Origin: CAWJLS01 sp963843755
GTDB lineage: Bacteria; Acidobacteriota; Thermoanaerobaculia; Multivoradales; DATKCC01
Assembly: GCA_963843755.1 (NCBI GenBank)
Contig: CAWJLS010000005.1
Coordinates: 186,001 to 250,000 of the forward strand
Direction: 5' to 3'
Length of the DNA stretch: 64,000 nt
Of the stretch, positions 22,303 through 29,752 are shown piece after piece. A program made the translations under genes and the position numbers. The stretch's first letter is position 1. Each line of letters begins with the position of its first letter. The notes beneath the pieces were generated by a model. That model ran no database searches, was not told where the DNA came from, and saw only the letters and a program-made list of their open reading frames with translations.

Positions 22303-24630
22303 ATGAATAGCTGCTTTACTTCGAACCTGTTCCGAAGTGTGTGTGTGGCGGTCGCTGCTGCGATCACTTGGGGGGCGTCCGCTTCCCAGCCTCCCGAGGG
22401 TCCAACACCCACGAGGGTGCACGAGGTCGACCTGGTCTGCTCTCACGAACCTTGCCCCGCGCGCGTGGAGCTCCATGTCGTCGAAGTCGGGCCGAAAGAC
22501 GATTCACGTGAGCTCCCCGTCCGATCGGTCGCGCTCGATCAGGGGCAGGCGAGAGTGCGGCTGCCTTCCGATTCGAACACGGGCCTGGAAGTGCGTGCCT
22601 TGGGGCCGGGGGCTTGGAGCGAGCCTCTCCGCCTGGATGACCGGGACCAAGAGCGACGCCGACTGGATCTCTGGCCAGCGGGACCTCTTCGTGGACAGTT
22701 CCAGGCCGAGGACTCTCACGAAAGGCCGCATGAGGTGCGCATTCGACTGAGGGCGACGTCGGACCGGGTGGCAAGCTCGGGTGCGCAGCCGAAGGCACCG
22801 TCCGAGATCAACTGTTCGTTGGGAGAAGGAAGGGCTCTTGAGGACTGCCCCGTGCCCGCAGGACGCTGGAATCTCCGGCTGACCGCCCCTCCCTTCGCGC
22901 CGATCTTTCTCTGGGATCGACGAGTCGAGACCGCAAAAGGGCTCGATCTCGGGACGGTCAAGCTCCGCGAGGGCGGATCGGTCCTCGGGCACTTGACGAC
23001 GGACGCCGGCCCGGTGGATCGCCGCCGTGCGCGGGTGTGGATCCGTCCCGTCGGTGGAGGGGAAGGGAGCGATCCTGCCCGAAAGCGGGAGATCGACCAG
23101 CAGACTCTGCTCGGGGAGGTGCTTCGAGGCGGCGATCTTCAGTTCGTCGGAGTGCCGCCAGGGCTGTACGTCCTCGAAGCGAGCCTTCCGGGATTCTTCG
23201 ATGCCACCGAGAGTCCTGTGCGGGTCGTCGAGGGCCGGTGGACCGAGCTCGACGATCCGATGGTCCTCGAGAGCCCAAGCTTTCTGAGCGTTGTCGTGCA
23301 GCCGAGCGAGGCTCCGTACGGGGAAGCGTGGAAGCTCGCGCTCTATCCACAAAAGGACGGTCAGACGAGACGGGTCGCGTCCCAGGGGGAGACCGATCCA
23401 AGCGGGTTTTGGAAGTCTACACCGTTGCGGCAGGGGAGCTACCTGCTTGTGATCGAGGATGGCCGCGGGAGCTCGGTAATTCGACGCGCGGTCACTCTGG
23501 CTTCCGGTGAGGATCTCCTCAACGTCGAGGTTCCGCAGATCTCCGTCAAAGGAACGGCGTACCTCGGAGAGCGCCCGATCGAGGCGACGATCTGGTTCGG
23601 TGGACGGACCGGCGAAGAGCGGGTCGAGACGAAATCTGACGACTCGGGCGAGTTCTTCGTGACTCTGCCACGAGACGGGGAGTGGAGAGTCGACCTCCGC
23701 AGTGAGTCGCCGCCGGTTCGCAGTAGAGGGTTGACGGTCGAGGTCGAGCCGGAAGAGGGCTCAGGGCTTGCGGAAGTGGACATCCATGCTCCAGATACGG
23801 CCCTCGTCGGTACGGTTGCGACCGAGCTCGGAGCCCCGCCTGACGAGACGGCACGGGTTTACCTGCTCCCGATCGGCGAAAGCGTCGGAGTGACGGCGAG
23901 CGAGACCGACGAAGTCGGAGCCTTCGAGCTTCGCGGGATGCCTGTCGGGACGTACATGGTGTCTGCCGAGACGTCCGATGCCAGCTCTGGTCCGGCACAA
24001 GTAGACATCCAGGAGGATCAGCAGGTGCCGCTGTCTTTGGTTCTCCACCCCAAGGGCACATTGGAAGGACGGGTGATTTCAAGCACGGGGCCGGTACAAG
24101 ACGCCCAGGTCAGCGTCTATTTCCTGGCGGGATCTGGGCTCGGGGCGCAGATGGTGGTCCCCCGTCAACAGACCGGGCCTGACGGGCGCTTCAGTGTCAC
24201 CAGGCCGGGGGCGGCCACCGGCTCCCGTGTCGTCACCATGGCCAGTGGCTTCGCGTTCGGCGTGGCCCGTTTCTCGGACCAGCGGAAGGTGGAGATCACT
24301 CTGGAGCGAGTGTCCGGAGCTCTCGATCTCCAAGGGCTCGGAGACCCCAAGACGCTCGGCAAGAGACCGGAGGTCGGGCTGTTGATGATCAACGGAGAGC
24401 CGGTCAGCCTACCGCAACTGATGGAATGGGCTCGGATGCACGGCCAGGAAGTCTCCGAGACCGGAGACCTGGAGGTCCCCGGCATGCCTCCGGGCAACTA
24501 CTCTCTGTGCCGACTCCCTGTGCAGGAGGCACTGCTTGTCGCCGATGGCGCGGCGCTCCCCACCGGCGATCGCTGTGTCGATGGCTTTCTTGCCGCAAAC
24601 GGAAGTCTGACGCTTTCTCTACCGACCTAG
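22303..24630 (+). CDS. Large secreted multi-beta-sandwich protein (carboxypeptidase-regulatory-like)
   Basis: 775 residues. ATG 22303 gives a signal peptide (SVCVAVAAAITWGASAS-QPP). The chain is a string of beta-sandwich modules of the carboxypeptidase regulatory-like/PEGA type. Repeated forms are GRWNLRLTAPPF, PPGLYVLEASLPGFFD, GEFFVTLPRDGEWRVDL, GAFELRGMPVGTYMVSAE and GRFSVTRPGAATGSRVVTM. No catalytic motif was seen. GC and third-position use are visibly lower than in genes on either side, suggesting a distinct origin. A Cys-rich exported protein follows 184 bases later on the same strand. Surface adhesion or scaffolding is inferred. Confidence 0.65.
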   Translation: MNSCFTSNLFRSVCVAVAAAITWGASASQPPEGPTPTRVHEVDLVCSHEPCPARVELHVVEVGPKDDSRELPVRSVALDQGQARVRLPSDSNTGLEVRALGPGAWSEPLRLDDRDQERRRLDLWPAGPLRGQFQAEDSHERPHEVRIRLRATSDRVASSGAQPKAPSEINCSLGEGRALEDCPVPAGRWNLRLTAPPFAPIFLWDRRVETAKGLDLGTVKLREGGSVLGHLTTDAGPVDRRRARVWIRPVGGGEGSDPARKREIDQQTLLGEVLRGGDLQFVGVPPGLYVLEASLPGFFDATESPVRVVEGRWTELDDPMVLESPSFLSVVVQPSEAPYGEAWKLALYPQKDGQTRRVASQGETDPSGFWKSTPLRQGSYLLVIEDGRGSSVIRRAVTLASGEDLLNVEVPQISVKGTAYLGERPIEATIWFGGRTGEERVETKSDDSGEFFVTLPRDGEWRVDLRSESPPVRSRGLTVEVEPEEGSGLAEVDIHAPDTALVGTVATELGAPPDETARVYLLPIGESVGVTASETDEVGAFELRGMPVGTYMVSAETSDASSGPAQVDIQEDQQVPLSLVLHPKGTLEGRVISSTGPVQDAQVSVYFLAGSGLGAQMVVPRQQTGPDGRFSVTRPGAATGSRVVTMASGFAFGVARFSDQRKVEITLERVSGALDLQGLGDPKTLGKRPEVGLLMINGEPVSLPQLMEWARMHGQEVSETGDLEVPGMPPGNYSLCRLPVQEALLVADGAALPTGDRCVDGFLAANGSLTLSLPT

Positions 24631-24633
24631 CTG

Positions 24634-24655
24634 GTGCTTCGGGATCGCGAAGCAC
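24634..24655 (+). terminator. Hairpin after the secreted beta-sandwich gene
   Basis: GTGCTTCG and CGAAGCAC form a perfect 8-base stem, starting 3 bases after the stop codon. The tail is A-rich rather than T-rich. Confidence 0.4.
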
Positions 24656-24814
24656 ACAGATTCAGACCCATCGACTCGAGCCGGATGCAGATTGAGAGTT
24701 GAGTGGGTTGGCAAGGCAGTTCCGTGACGGTGTGACCTAGAAGTGATCTGGTGGTGTCTTGTTCTTGCTTGGAGAGGTTCGAAGTCCAACACTCATGAAG
24801 AAAAGGAGAACCAG

Positions 24815-25141
24815 ATGGGCAAGAGTCGACGTACCCACAGTTTCGTGATCGTGTTTGCTATTCTGGCAATGACAGTTCTCGGCGTGAGAGCTGCGTCGGC
24901 GTGCGAATCCTGCCAAGCAGTCCTTTTCAACCCCGAGTTCTGTTTTCCAGATGCCAATGGCTGGACAAAGTGTAACGATACTGGGTCATGTGTCGATAGT
25001 GAGATCGCGGGATCGGTGAAGTGCACAGCCAGCAGCAGCAACGGTAGTGGCGGCGGTAGTGCCGGGGGCGACGACGACGCTTGCACGGGGGGCGGTTTCT
25101 GTCCTGCATCGTGTGCCGAGTGCTCACCCAGCTCCTACTAG
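24815..25141 (+). CDS. Exported cysteine-rich protein B
   Basis: 108 residues. ATG 24815 has AAGGAG 6 bases upstream. The signal peptide is VIVFAILAMTVLGVRAASA, followed immediately by CESC. Ten cysteines lie in the mature part, in two clusters separated by a Ser/Gly/Asp linker (about 72-86). The segment NGWTKCND resembles YGWVECDG of protein A at 13128. Base composition is the lowest of any gene in the window by eye. No known family; a disulfide-rich secreted peptide is inferred. Confidence 0.65.
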   Translation: MGKSRRTHSFVIVFAILAMTVLGVRAASACESCQAVLFNPEFCFPDANGWTKCNDTGSCVDSEIAGSVKCTASSSNGSGGGSAGGDDDACTGGGFCPASCAECSPSSY

Positions 25142-25171
25142 CTGAGAGCCTCGTCGACCGATGAACCCCGA

Positions 25172-25199
25172 GGCGGGAGAGACGGTTGTCTCTCCCGCC
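25172..25199. terminator. Strong bidirectional terminator hairpin
   Basis: GGCGGGAGAGAC and GTCTCTCCCGCC form a perfect 12-base stem with loop GGTT between convergent genes ending at 25141 and 25209. Confidence 0.7.
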
Positions 25200-25208
25200 C
25201 GATCTCCG

Positions 25209-26309
25209 CTACTCGCCGTACTGGTAGCCCTCGCGGGCTTGGACGCGGAACTCCGGGTTGACCGTGCGCACCGTCACTTTCTGGTAGCCGGACGTGCCGG
25301 CAGGGTGGTGGCTGGTGTACGAGAGTAGGTAGTAGCCGCTGGTCTGGTCGCTGACCTGCTCGAGCGGCGTCAGGAAGTTGACGAAGTTGAAGTAGTAGTG
25401 CCCGCCCGTGTCCGAGGAGAGGAGCGACAGCGAGTTGCCGTAGATGTTGTCGCGTAGCTCTTGGCCCGGCTCGACCGAGATCAGGTCGATCGAGTAGACC
25501 GCCACGTTGTTGTCGTTGAGCGTCTCGACCATCGGCCGGTAGTACCGGGAGTCGGGCGCGTAGTAGCCGAAGTCGCGCAGCTCGCCGAAGCCGAGGGAGA
25601 AGAAGACCAGGTTCTTGCGTACCGGGATGGCACCGGCCGCTTTGGCCAGCAGCTCCATGGCGCCATAGATGCGCTCGCTGCCGTGGCTGATCTCGTCGGG
25701 GGACGGCAGGTTGGCGATCAGCGACGGGCCTTGGGTCGGGGAGGTTCGCGACGGCCAGCGCTCGGGTTCGACGCCGCGTACGGCGTCGTCGATGGCGGAG
25801 TCGATCGCCTTCGAGTCGGTGGTGAAGTCCTGGTAGATCTCGAGCTTGTACTCGTAGCCGACGACGGCGACGTGATCGTTCGGCGAGAGGTCGGTCCGCA
25901 CCCACTGCTTGGCGCGGCGGCCGGCGTCGAGGAGCTTGGCGGTGATGCGCGGCAGGATGGCGCGCTGGTTGTGGAAGAAGAGGATGAAGTAGCGGTCGGT
26001 GGGCACGTCCTCGGGGGAGATGCCGAGCTGCTTGGCGTGCTCGGCCGACTCGACGAACCGGCGGTTGCTGTAGAAGGTGACGTTGTTGAGGTCGACTGGC
26101 TCGCCGTTCTCTTCGACCTTGAAGTCGTCCTTGCCGAGGCCGAGGACCACGTTGCCGCGGTTGTCGGTGACCACCGCGTCGAGCAGCACGTCGTTGACCT
26201 CGACCTGCCCTTTGAACGCGGGTGGCTGATCCTGGTCCGCGGCCTGGAGGGGGCCGGCGGCCCAGGCGATCAGGAGTCCCAGGATCAGGGTGGATGTCGC
26301 GCGTTTCAT
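25209..26309 (-). CDS. VWFA-related protein of the acidobacterial type
   Basis: 366 residues from ATG 26309, with a signal peptide ending in AAGPLQAADQDQ. The mature protein opens with VEVNDVLLDAVVTDNRGN and LGKDDFKVEENGEP, then YFILFFHN (MIDAS-region strand), a long helical middle and LVFFSLGFGELRDFG. Near the end comes QTSGYYLLSYTSHH and a C-terminal beta strand. This order is the VWFA-related domain described mainly in Acidobacteria; the function is unknown, probably secreted or surface-bound. AAAGGA lies 13 bases before the start, which is rather far. Confidence 0.85.
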   Translation of the reverse strand: MKRATSTLILGLLIAWAAGPLQAADQDQPPAFKGQVEVNDVLLDAVVTDNRGNVVLGLGKDDFKVEENGEPVDLNNVTFYSNRRFVESAEHAKQLGISPEDVPTDRYFILFFHNQRAILPRITAKLLDAGRRAKQWVRTDLSPNDHVAVVGYEYKLEIYQDFTTDSKAIDSAIDDAVRGVEPERWPSRTSPTQGPSLIANLPSPDEISHGSERIYGAMELLAKAAGAIPVRKNLVFFSLGFGELRDFGYYAPDSRYYRPMVETLNDNNVAVYSIDLISVEPGQELRDNIYGNSLSLLSSDTGGHYYFNFVNFLTPLEQVSDQTSGYYLLSYTSHHPAGTSGYQKVTVRTVNPEFRVQAREGYQYGE

Positions 26310-26451
26310 GGTGTCTGTGTCGTCCTTTCTGGATCGGTTGACTCTCCGCACGCCGGACATGAGAGAGCAAGATCCGTACCTCTACGCCGAGCGGCGAGGC
26401 GACTGCCGAAGCGATCGACAGCGGGGGGAGACGGTCGGGTGGGGCGGGGTC

Positions 26452-28002
26452 CTACTTCAGCAGGTCGCGGGCGAACTGGAGGAAGGTGTGGACGTCGGCG
26501 AAGTTGCTGGCCAGGCCGACGGAGACCCGGACGGCGCCGGTCGATTTGTCGTTGACGCAGCGGCGGAAGTCGTCGTAGGTCATCTGATAGCCGGCGCGGG
26601 AGAAGCAGCCGGTGATCTCGGCGCCCGAGAGGCCCATGGCGAGCTCGCCCGCGCCGGGGTTGCAGAAGCAGCCCGTGCGCAGCGAGATGTTCCGCTCGTT
26701 GGCCTGGCGCTCGATCTCCTCGTGGTCGAGCACCCTGCCGTCGCGGTCCCGGAAGTTGAGGGTGACCGTGCCGCCCCGGGTTTCGGTGTCCGCGGGGCCG
26801 TAGAGGATCGCCAGCGGTTCGCCGGTGGAGTGGCGCATGGCCAGCAGGGAGTCGATCAGCCAGCCGGTCAGGCAGCGCACGCGCTCGTGGATCACGTCGA
26901 CATCGATCCGTTCCAGGAAGTCGAGCCCGAAGTCGACCGCCGGCAGGATCTCGTAGTTGAGGGTGCCGTCCTCGAAGGCGGCGGCGCCGGCGGCCGGGCT
27001 GTAGAGGTCGGCCTGGACCGACGCGACGGAGATGGTGCCGCCGGCGAACCAGGGGCGGTGGAGCTTGGCCAGGGCGTCGCGCCGGCCGATCAGGGCGCCG
27101 ACGCCGGTCGGGTAGCCGAACATCTTGTAGAACGACAGGGCCACGTAGTCCGGGTGCCAGCGCGACAGGTCGAGGCGGTTGGTGGGGACGAAGGCGGCCG
27201 CGTCGAGCAGCACGTCCCACCCCCGCTCGTGGGCCAGCTCGATCCATTCGAGCGGATGCTGGACGCCGGAGAAGTTGGACTGGGCCGGGTAGGCGAACAG
27301 ATTGTGGACGGCTCCGTCCTCGTCAGAGCGCGCTCTGTGTCCCCCGGCGGGGCCGGTCCGTGCCCGGTCGAGCTGCTGGAGCAGGGTCTCCTCGTCGACC
27401 CGCAGCGTGGGCGGCACCACCGGCAGATAGGTGGTCTCCGCGCCCCGGGCGCGGTCGTACTCACGAATGCCGTTGACCGAGTTGTGGTTGTCGAAGGTGA
27501 GCAGGAAGCGGTCGCCGGGGCGGAACGGGTAGGACTCGCCGACCAGCTTGAGGGAGTGGCTGGCATTGGCGGTGAAGATCACCACGTACTCGTCCGGCGA
27601 GGCGTTGAAGTAGTCGAGCACGTGGCGCCGGCAGCGCTCGATCAGCTCGGTCGTGGCCAGCGACGTCGGGTTGCTCGAGTGGGGGTTGCCGAACACCCGC
27701 GACAGCAGGAGCTCCCGGTGGCGTTCGATCTGGGAGGCGCCGTAGAGCCCGCCGCCGGTGTAGTCCAGGTAGACGTGCCCCTGCTCGTCCAGGCGCGAAA
27801 GCTCCTCGGCGCGGAGCGCGTCGAGGGCGGCGGTCGAGCGGTAGGCCGGGTAGGCTTCGAGGAAGCGGGCGCAGGCTTCGTCCAGGCCGGCCGGAGCGGC
27901 GCCGGGCGCCGGGAGCTCGGCCGCCGGTGAGGCGACGCGGTTGCTGGTGGCGGTGGCGGAGGGCGCTGCGGACGGAGCCGCAAGGGGGTCGCGCGGTTCC
28001 AT
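26452..28002 (-). CDS. Class V aminotransferase-fold protein, MOCOS/NifS-like
   Basis: A 516-residue PLP enzyme. It contains YLDYTGGGLYG, VIFTANASHSLKLVGE, TFDNHNSVNG, DAAAFVPTNRLDL and the PLP lysine in SFYKMFGYPTGVGALIGR. The C-terminal cysteine motif LRTGCFCNPGAGE resembles the loop of molybdenum cofactor sulfurases and cysteine desulfurases. It would move sulfur from cysteine; the MOSC domain of full-length MOCOS is absent. TAGACT lies 10 bases before ATG 28002 with no Shine-Dalgarno, so the mRNA may be leaderless. Confidence 0.8.
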   Translation of the reverse strand: MEPRDPLAAPSAAPSATATSNRVASPAAELPAPGAAPAGLDEACARFLEAYPAYRSTAALDALRAEELSRLDEQGHVYLDYTGGGLYGASQIERHRELLLSRVFGNPHSSNPTSLATTELIERCRRHVLDYFNASPDEYVVIFTANASHSLKLVGESYPFRPGDRFLLTFDNHNSVNGIREYDRARGAETTYLPVVPPTLRVDEETLLQQLDRARTGPAGGHRARSDEDGAVHNLFAYPAQSNFSGVQHPLEWIELAHERGWDVLLDAAAFVPTNRLDLSRWHPDYVALSFYKMFGYPTGVGALIGRRDALAKLHRPWFAGGTISVASVQADLYSPAAGAAAFEDGTLNYEILPAVDFGLDFLERIDVDVIHERVRCLTGWLIDSLLAMRHSTGEPLAILYGPADTETRGGTVTLNFRDRDGRVLDHEEIERQANERNISLRTGCFCNPGAGELAMGLSGAEITGCFSRAGYQMTYDDFRRCVNDKSTGAVRVSVGLASNFADVHTFLQFARDLLK

Positions 28003-28012
28003 GACGCGGGCG

Positions 28013-28061
28013 AGTCTAGCAGGGAGCGGCGGCCGGGGCGCCGACGATCATCCGCTAGACT
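28013..28061. promoter_or_regulatory. Divergent TAGACT -10 boxes
   Basis: TAGACT on the minus strand (28018-28013) and on the plus strand (28056-28061) are both inside GCTAGACTCG. The first would give a near-leaderless mRNA for the aminotransferase; the second a leader of about 80 bases for the nitrilase-fold gene. The -35 elements are weak. Confidence 0.45.
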
Positions 28062-28147
28062 CGGGAGGTGGATCGACGGCGCCCGGCGGTCTCCGGCCGG
28101 GCGCGACCTGTCTCGGAGACCTTTTCCCGCAGGATCGGAGCCGCACC

Positions 28148-29026
28148 ATGCGCCTCGCACTCGCCCAGCTCGCCGCCACCGCCGACCGGGACCGCAACCT
28201 GGAGCGCGCCCTGGAGAACGCCCGCGAGGCGGCGCGGCGCGGTGCCGACGCCATCGTCTTTCCCGAGCTCGCCATCGACCGCTTCTTCCCCTGCCGGCGC
28301 GGTGATGCGACGGCCCGGCGCCTGGCCGAGACGGTGCCCGGACCGACCACCGAGCGCCTGGCCGAGGTCGCCCGCGAGCTGGGCCTGGTGATCGTCTTCA
28401 ACCTCTACGAGCGGGACGCCGCTGGGCGCTTCTTCGACAGCTCGCCGGTGATCGACGCCGACGGCACGCTGCTCGGCGTCACCCGCATGGTCCACATCAC
28501 CGACTACACCGGCTTCCACGAGCAGGAGTACTACCACCCGGGGGACCAGGGGGCGCCGGTCTACGCCACGCGCGCCGGGCGCCTCGGCGTGGCGATCTGC
28601 TACGACCGCCACTACCCGGAGTACATGCGCGCCCTCGGCCTGGGCGGCGCCGAGGTGGTGGTCATTCCCCAGGCCGGCACCCTGGCCGAGTGGCCCGAGG
28701 GGATGTTCGAGGCCGAGGTGCGGACCGCGGCGTTCCAGAACGGCTATTTCGCGGCACTGTGTAACCGGGTCGGGGAAGAGGAGCGCCGCAGCGACGGCGA
28801 GCAACCGTTGGTCTTCGCGGGCGAGTCGTTCGTCACCGATCCCCAGGGCAAGCTCCTGGCCCGCGGCGCCCGCCTGGCGGAGGATCTGGTGCTGGCCGAT
28901 CTCGATTTGGAGCGGGTCGGCTCCTCCTCCGCCCGGACCCTGTTCCTGAAGGACCGCCGCCCCGAGCTGTACGCCGACTGGGTGGCAGGGGGCACGCGCG
29001 AGACCGCGCCGGAGGCCCCGCGGTGA
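28148..29026 (+). CDS. Nitrilase-superfamily carbon-nitrogen hydrolase
   Basis: 292 residues from ATG 28148. The catalytic Glu40 is in FPELAIDRF and the nucleophile Cys151 in GVAICYDRHYPEY. The segment that normally holds the catalytic lysine (K-x-H) reads TRMVHITDYTGFHEQ, with Met114 at the expected position and Arg113 beside it. The overall sequence resembles N-carbamoylputrescine amidases and beta-ureidopropionases. An amidase-like role is likely but the missing lysine needs attention. No polyamine or pyrimidine genes adjoin it. Confidence 0.82.
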   Translation: MRLALAQLAATADRDRNLERALENAREAARRGADAIVFPELAIDRFFPCRRGDATARRLAETVPGPTTERLAEVARELGLVIVFNLYERDAAGRFFDSSPVIDADGTLLGVTRMVHITDYTGFHEQEYYHPGDQGAPVYATRAGRLGVAICYDRHYPEYMRALGLGGAEVVVIPQAGTLAEWPEGMFEAEVRTAAFQNGYFAALCNRVGEEERRSDGEQPLVFAGESFVTDPQGKLLARGARLAEDLVLADLDLERVGSSSARTLFLKDRRPELYADWVAGGTRETAPEAPR

Positions 29027-29146
29027 CGATGCGACGCCGGACTACCTGAGCGATGAGCTGTACGACAGGGCGACGGGGCGCACAGTCCGTCACCTGAACT
29101 GTTCATTCAACCCACGCGCCGGCACGGGCCGGCGAGGAGAAGAGCG

Positions 29147-29659
29147 ATGACCCTACGGGAAGGACTGCTGGCCGAGTTGGAGCACGAGATGAGCAATACC
29201 CGGAGGACCCTGGAGCGGGTTCCGTCCGACCAACTCGGCTGGCGCCCCCACGAGCGGTCGTTCACGCTGGGAGAGCTGGCATCTCACGTCGCGCGCATCT
29301 CGTCGTGGATCCCGACCACACTCCAGCAGGATTTCTTCGACCTGGCTTCGCCCGAGGCGAACGCGCCGTTCCAGGTGCCGGCGGCGACGGAAGGCATCCT
29401 GGAGCTGTTCGACGAGAATCTGGCCGCCGCCCGCGCGGCGCTGGCCGGGGCCGACGACGCGGCGATGGGCGAGACCTGGACCCTGCGCAACGGCGACCAG
29501 GAGATCTTCAGCATGCCCCGCGGGGTGGTGCTCCGGTCGATGGTGTTCAACCACGTCATCCATCACCGGGGTCAGCTCACCGTCTACCTGCGGATGGTCG
29601 GCGCCAAGGTGCCGGCCCTCTACGGTCCGTCGGCGGACGAAGGCATCGAAGGGTTCTAG
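29147..29659 (+). CDS. DinB family protein
   Basis: A 170-residue four-helix bundle with the three metal-ligand histidines expected in the family: LGELASHVARI, then VFNHVIHHRGQLTVYLRM. It starts at ATG 29147 behind GGCGAGGAGA. DinB/YfiT-type proteins bind divalent metal and often act in thiol transfer; the substrate is unknown. It lies 120 bases after the nitrilase gene, so co-transcription is possible. Confidence 0.88.
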   Translation: MTLREGLLAELEHEMSNTRRTLERVPSDQLGWRPHERSFTLGELASHVARISSWIPTTLQQDFFDLASPEANAPFQVPAATEGILELFDENLAAARAALAGADDAAMGETWTLRNGDQEIFSMPRGVVLRSMVFNHVIHHRGQLTVYLRMVGAKVPALYGPSADEGIEGF

Positions 29660-29697
29660 GAGTCTGCGCGGCCGCGCGGTCCCGCCGCGCAGACTCC
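29659..29697 (+). terminator. Long hairpin, REP-like
   Basis: GGAGTCTGCGCGGC and GCCGCGCAGACTCC form a perfect 14-base stem with an 11-base loop, starting at the stop codon of the DinB gene. The right arm with part of the loop (20 bases) recurs exactly at 44834-44853. Confidence 0.6.
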
Positions 29698-29752
29698 TGG
29701 GCGCCTCGCCGCGCCAGCCCGAACTCCTCGCTGGCCGGTTTGGCCGGTGAAG

